Made by a program: the position numbers and the translations under genes. The notes under the pieces are model-generated. The model ran no database searches. It saw only the letters and a list, made by a program, of their open reading frames with translations, and was not told the origin of the DNA. Positions 62,393 through 64,000 of a stretch of DNA of 64,000 bases are shown here, piece after piece. The stretch is from Dasyornis broadbenti (lineage: Eukaryota; Chordata; Aves; Passeriformes; Dasyornithidae), in contig VZRN01004715.1 in assembly GCA_013397935.1 (NCBI GenBank), positions 734,870-798,869 of the forward strand. The letters run 5' to 3'. The first letter of the stretch is position 1; every line of letters starts with the position of its first letter.

Positions 62393-64000
62393 GTAAGAGA
62401 GGATCAAATCCTGGGGGAGTTGGTCATGCTTGGTGCCCTCGGTGGCAAAGGTGATAACGAGCAGAAGTCTAGATGATCTGAAAGCTCAAGATAATAATCA
62501 GCTGTGTCAAAGTTTGTCAGGTCTGACACTTCTCTTACCAAGCATGAAGCACACAAGCACATTTGTCTTGGAATACACAGATGAGTTTACTCATACTGAT
62601 GAACTCATAAAGATACAAGCTGTATGCATCAGCAATAATAAATGGGCCAGCATAATAAAATTCTCAGGACTGCCAGGGCAACATAATGGTGATGCAATAT
62701 ACAAATGCATTACAATTATACTAAATTTTCCTGCCCTACATTTTTGTTGCTCTTCACAGGAAACATTAAAGAGAAAGAAAATGCACAGAAGTATATATTT
62801 TTCATTTAATAATTTTAACGTTTAATTTCTACAATGTGTAATCATGCCCTGTATAGCAAGACCAAATATCATGGAATACTAATATGACCTTCACATATTC
62901 ACTAAACTTTATTGCTTTTCTATATTTAAACTCATTTTTAGTTGTGATAAGACACATGCATCCTTCCCCTCATTCTTCTCTACGGTAGTTTCACAGTAGA
63001 ACTTATAGTTACTGATATATTCAATGTAAAAAAATTAATATCTGCTATTTGATTCTTTTGCTTGATCTCAAATTTGTTAGATGTTTATTTAATCTATCGA
63101 ATACTCTTCAACCTTGTCACTTTTCCTTAAAAACCCCTAACCTTACCACTTTTCCTTAAAAAAATAGATAAGATGAACTGTTCATTAATTTTTCTACATT
63201 TAAAGAAGGTTCCAAATTCTGCAGTATATTTACACAATCAGTACAATTAACAACTGAAGTCTCATTAAATATCAATTATTTTAGTGCAAATGTATTATCA
63301 AAACTAATTTTGGCAGCTGCCACTAAAAATGCATCTTTTGTTAAATAATATTTTTGAGAATAGTAGTTTACAAAGTCAGATGAAGACTGAGGTGATTTCT
63401 AAACAAAATTTTTTCAGATTGTGGAGAAAAACTGACTACAGCCAGAGGAAAAATCATTTGAACAATGCTCAATAGGAGCAATTGCATTATATTGAAGACA
63501 AACTTTATTAAAAGTCCCAGTTCAGTCACCACACCTGCTGCTGCTTAGCTGTGTGCCTCAGATTTTCATCTCCGTTTTCATTTAAGGATTAGAAACAACT
63601 TTTTGAAGACTTTTTTTTATTTCTTCATATTCAAAAATGTTCAATTTATTTCGGTTGCCTACATGCCTATGTGGGTTCTTAATGGACCATAATTTCATTA
63701 TACACTACACAGACATTAAAGACCAAAAACATTATTTGGGACACTCTGGAGGCATAGTTATACACAAATAATGTACGTGACCTTGTTCAAAGTTTTTGTC
63801 ACCTTTTTCTAACAATGAATACAGGAAATGTTTTCAATTATGACATCTGTACAGCAACACATTTTTTTAACAAGAGAAGAAAATGCATCTACCTTTTTTG
63901 CTTGTCTTTTCTCGCTTTTTTTTTTTTTTTATTTTATTTTAATGGCTTAGGTCCTAAATTGACAGGTACTAGTAAACAACACATTAACTTTAAGCAGGTA
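62393..64000. other. Unique AT-rich noncoding DNA to the window end
   Basis: A 131-codon plus-strand frame (62430-62825) starts just after the LTR but shows no retroviral or cellular domain that I recognise. A 29-bp tandem pair lies at 63110-63167, and a T-rich run (63917-63950) lies near the end. Confidence 0.5.
63110..63167. repeat. 29-bp tandem duplication
   Basis: AACCTT followed by CACTTTTCCTTAAAAA occurs twice with a 29-bp period and a few differences. Confidence 0.85.

Noticed and set aside
62430..62825. Possible retroviral gag fragment downstream of the LTR
   Set aside because: The 131-codon frame shows no recognisable retroviral motif, and no primer-binding site could be identified after the LTR.

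Overview
This is AT-rich vertebrate nuclear DNA, almost certainly from a bird. I find no intact protein-coding gene and no RNA gene. The bird call rests on the repeats. There are several CR1 LINE pieces with the avian 3' tail (AATCATAGAAT/AATCACAGAAT in reverse). There are also four LTRs of avian endogenous-retrovirus type. Two of these share the CAGCCAGGACAGGGTTAA block that I associate with songbird ERVL-like LTRs, so a passerine is my best guess. The open reading frames present are short, lack recognisable domains, and are mostly chance frames or antisense shadows of repeats. The window is best read as intergenic or deep intronic sequence.

Layout: 1-6 kb is unique AT-rich DNA with a compact G-quadruplex motif (2776-2796) and traces of old repeats. 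At 6071-6913 sits a clean solo LTR in reverse orientation with a 6-bp target-site duplication. From 7 to 18 kb there is unique DNA with an AAGG microsatellite, a truncated LTR (10945-11290) and an old amniote-type repeat (about 14.6-14.9 kb). From 18.8 to 20.3 kb three unrelated CR1 3' ends lie close together. At 23.8-24.7 kb there is a much older CR1/L3-like relic. At 26.4-27.4 kb lies a younger 5'-truncated CR1 that still shows a broken reverse-transcriptase C-terminus.

From 30 to 32 kb there is a perfect triplicated 93-bp repeat and an LTR truncated at both ends. From 32 to 47 kb the DNA is mostly unique, with an unusual double hairpin at 38232-38289, a diverged 86-bp duplication at 40.7 kb and a candidate conserved noncoding block near 43 kb. 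At 47800-48658 there is a second near-complete solo LTR, GC-rich and carrying a consensus splice donor. From 49 to 61 kb the DNA is unique, with another candidate noncoding block near 60.7 kb. At 61881-62392 a second copy of the 10.9-kb LTR family occurs, followed by unique DNA to the end.

No genes work together here. The interest lies in repeat history and local DNA structure: the paired hairpins with complementary loops, the strong 3' splice-site look of each 93-bp unit, the LTR-borne splice donor, and the repeated target-site word inside the 6-kb LTR. I found no convincing undescribed biological system.
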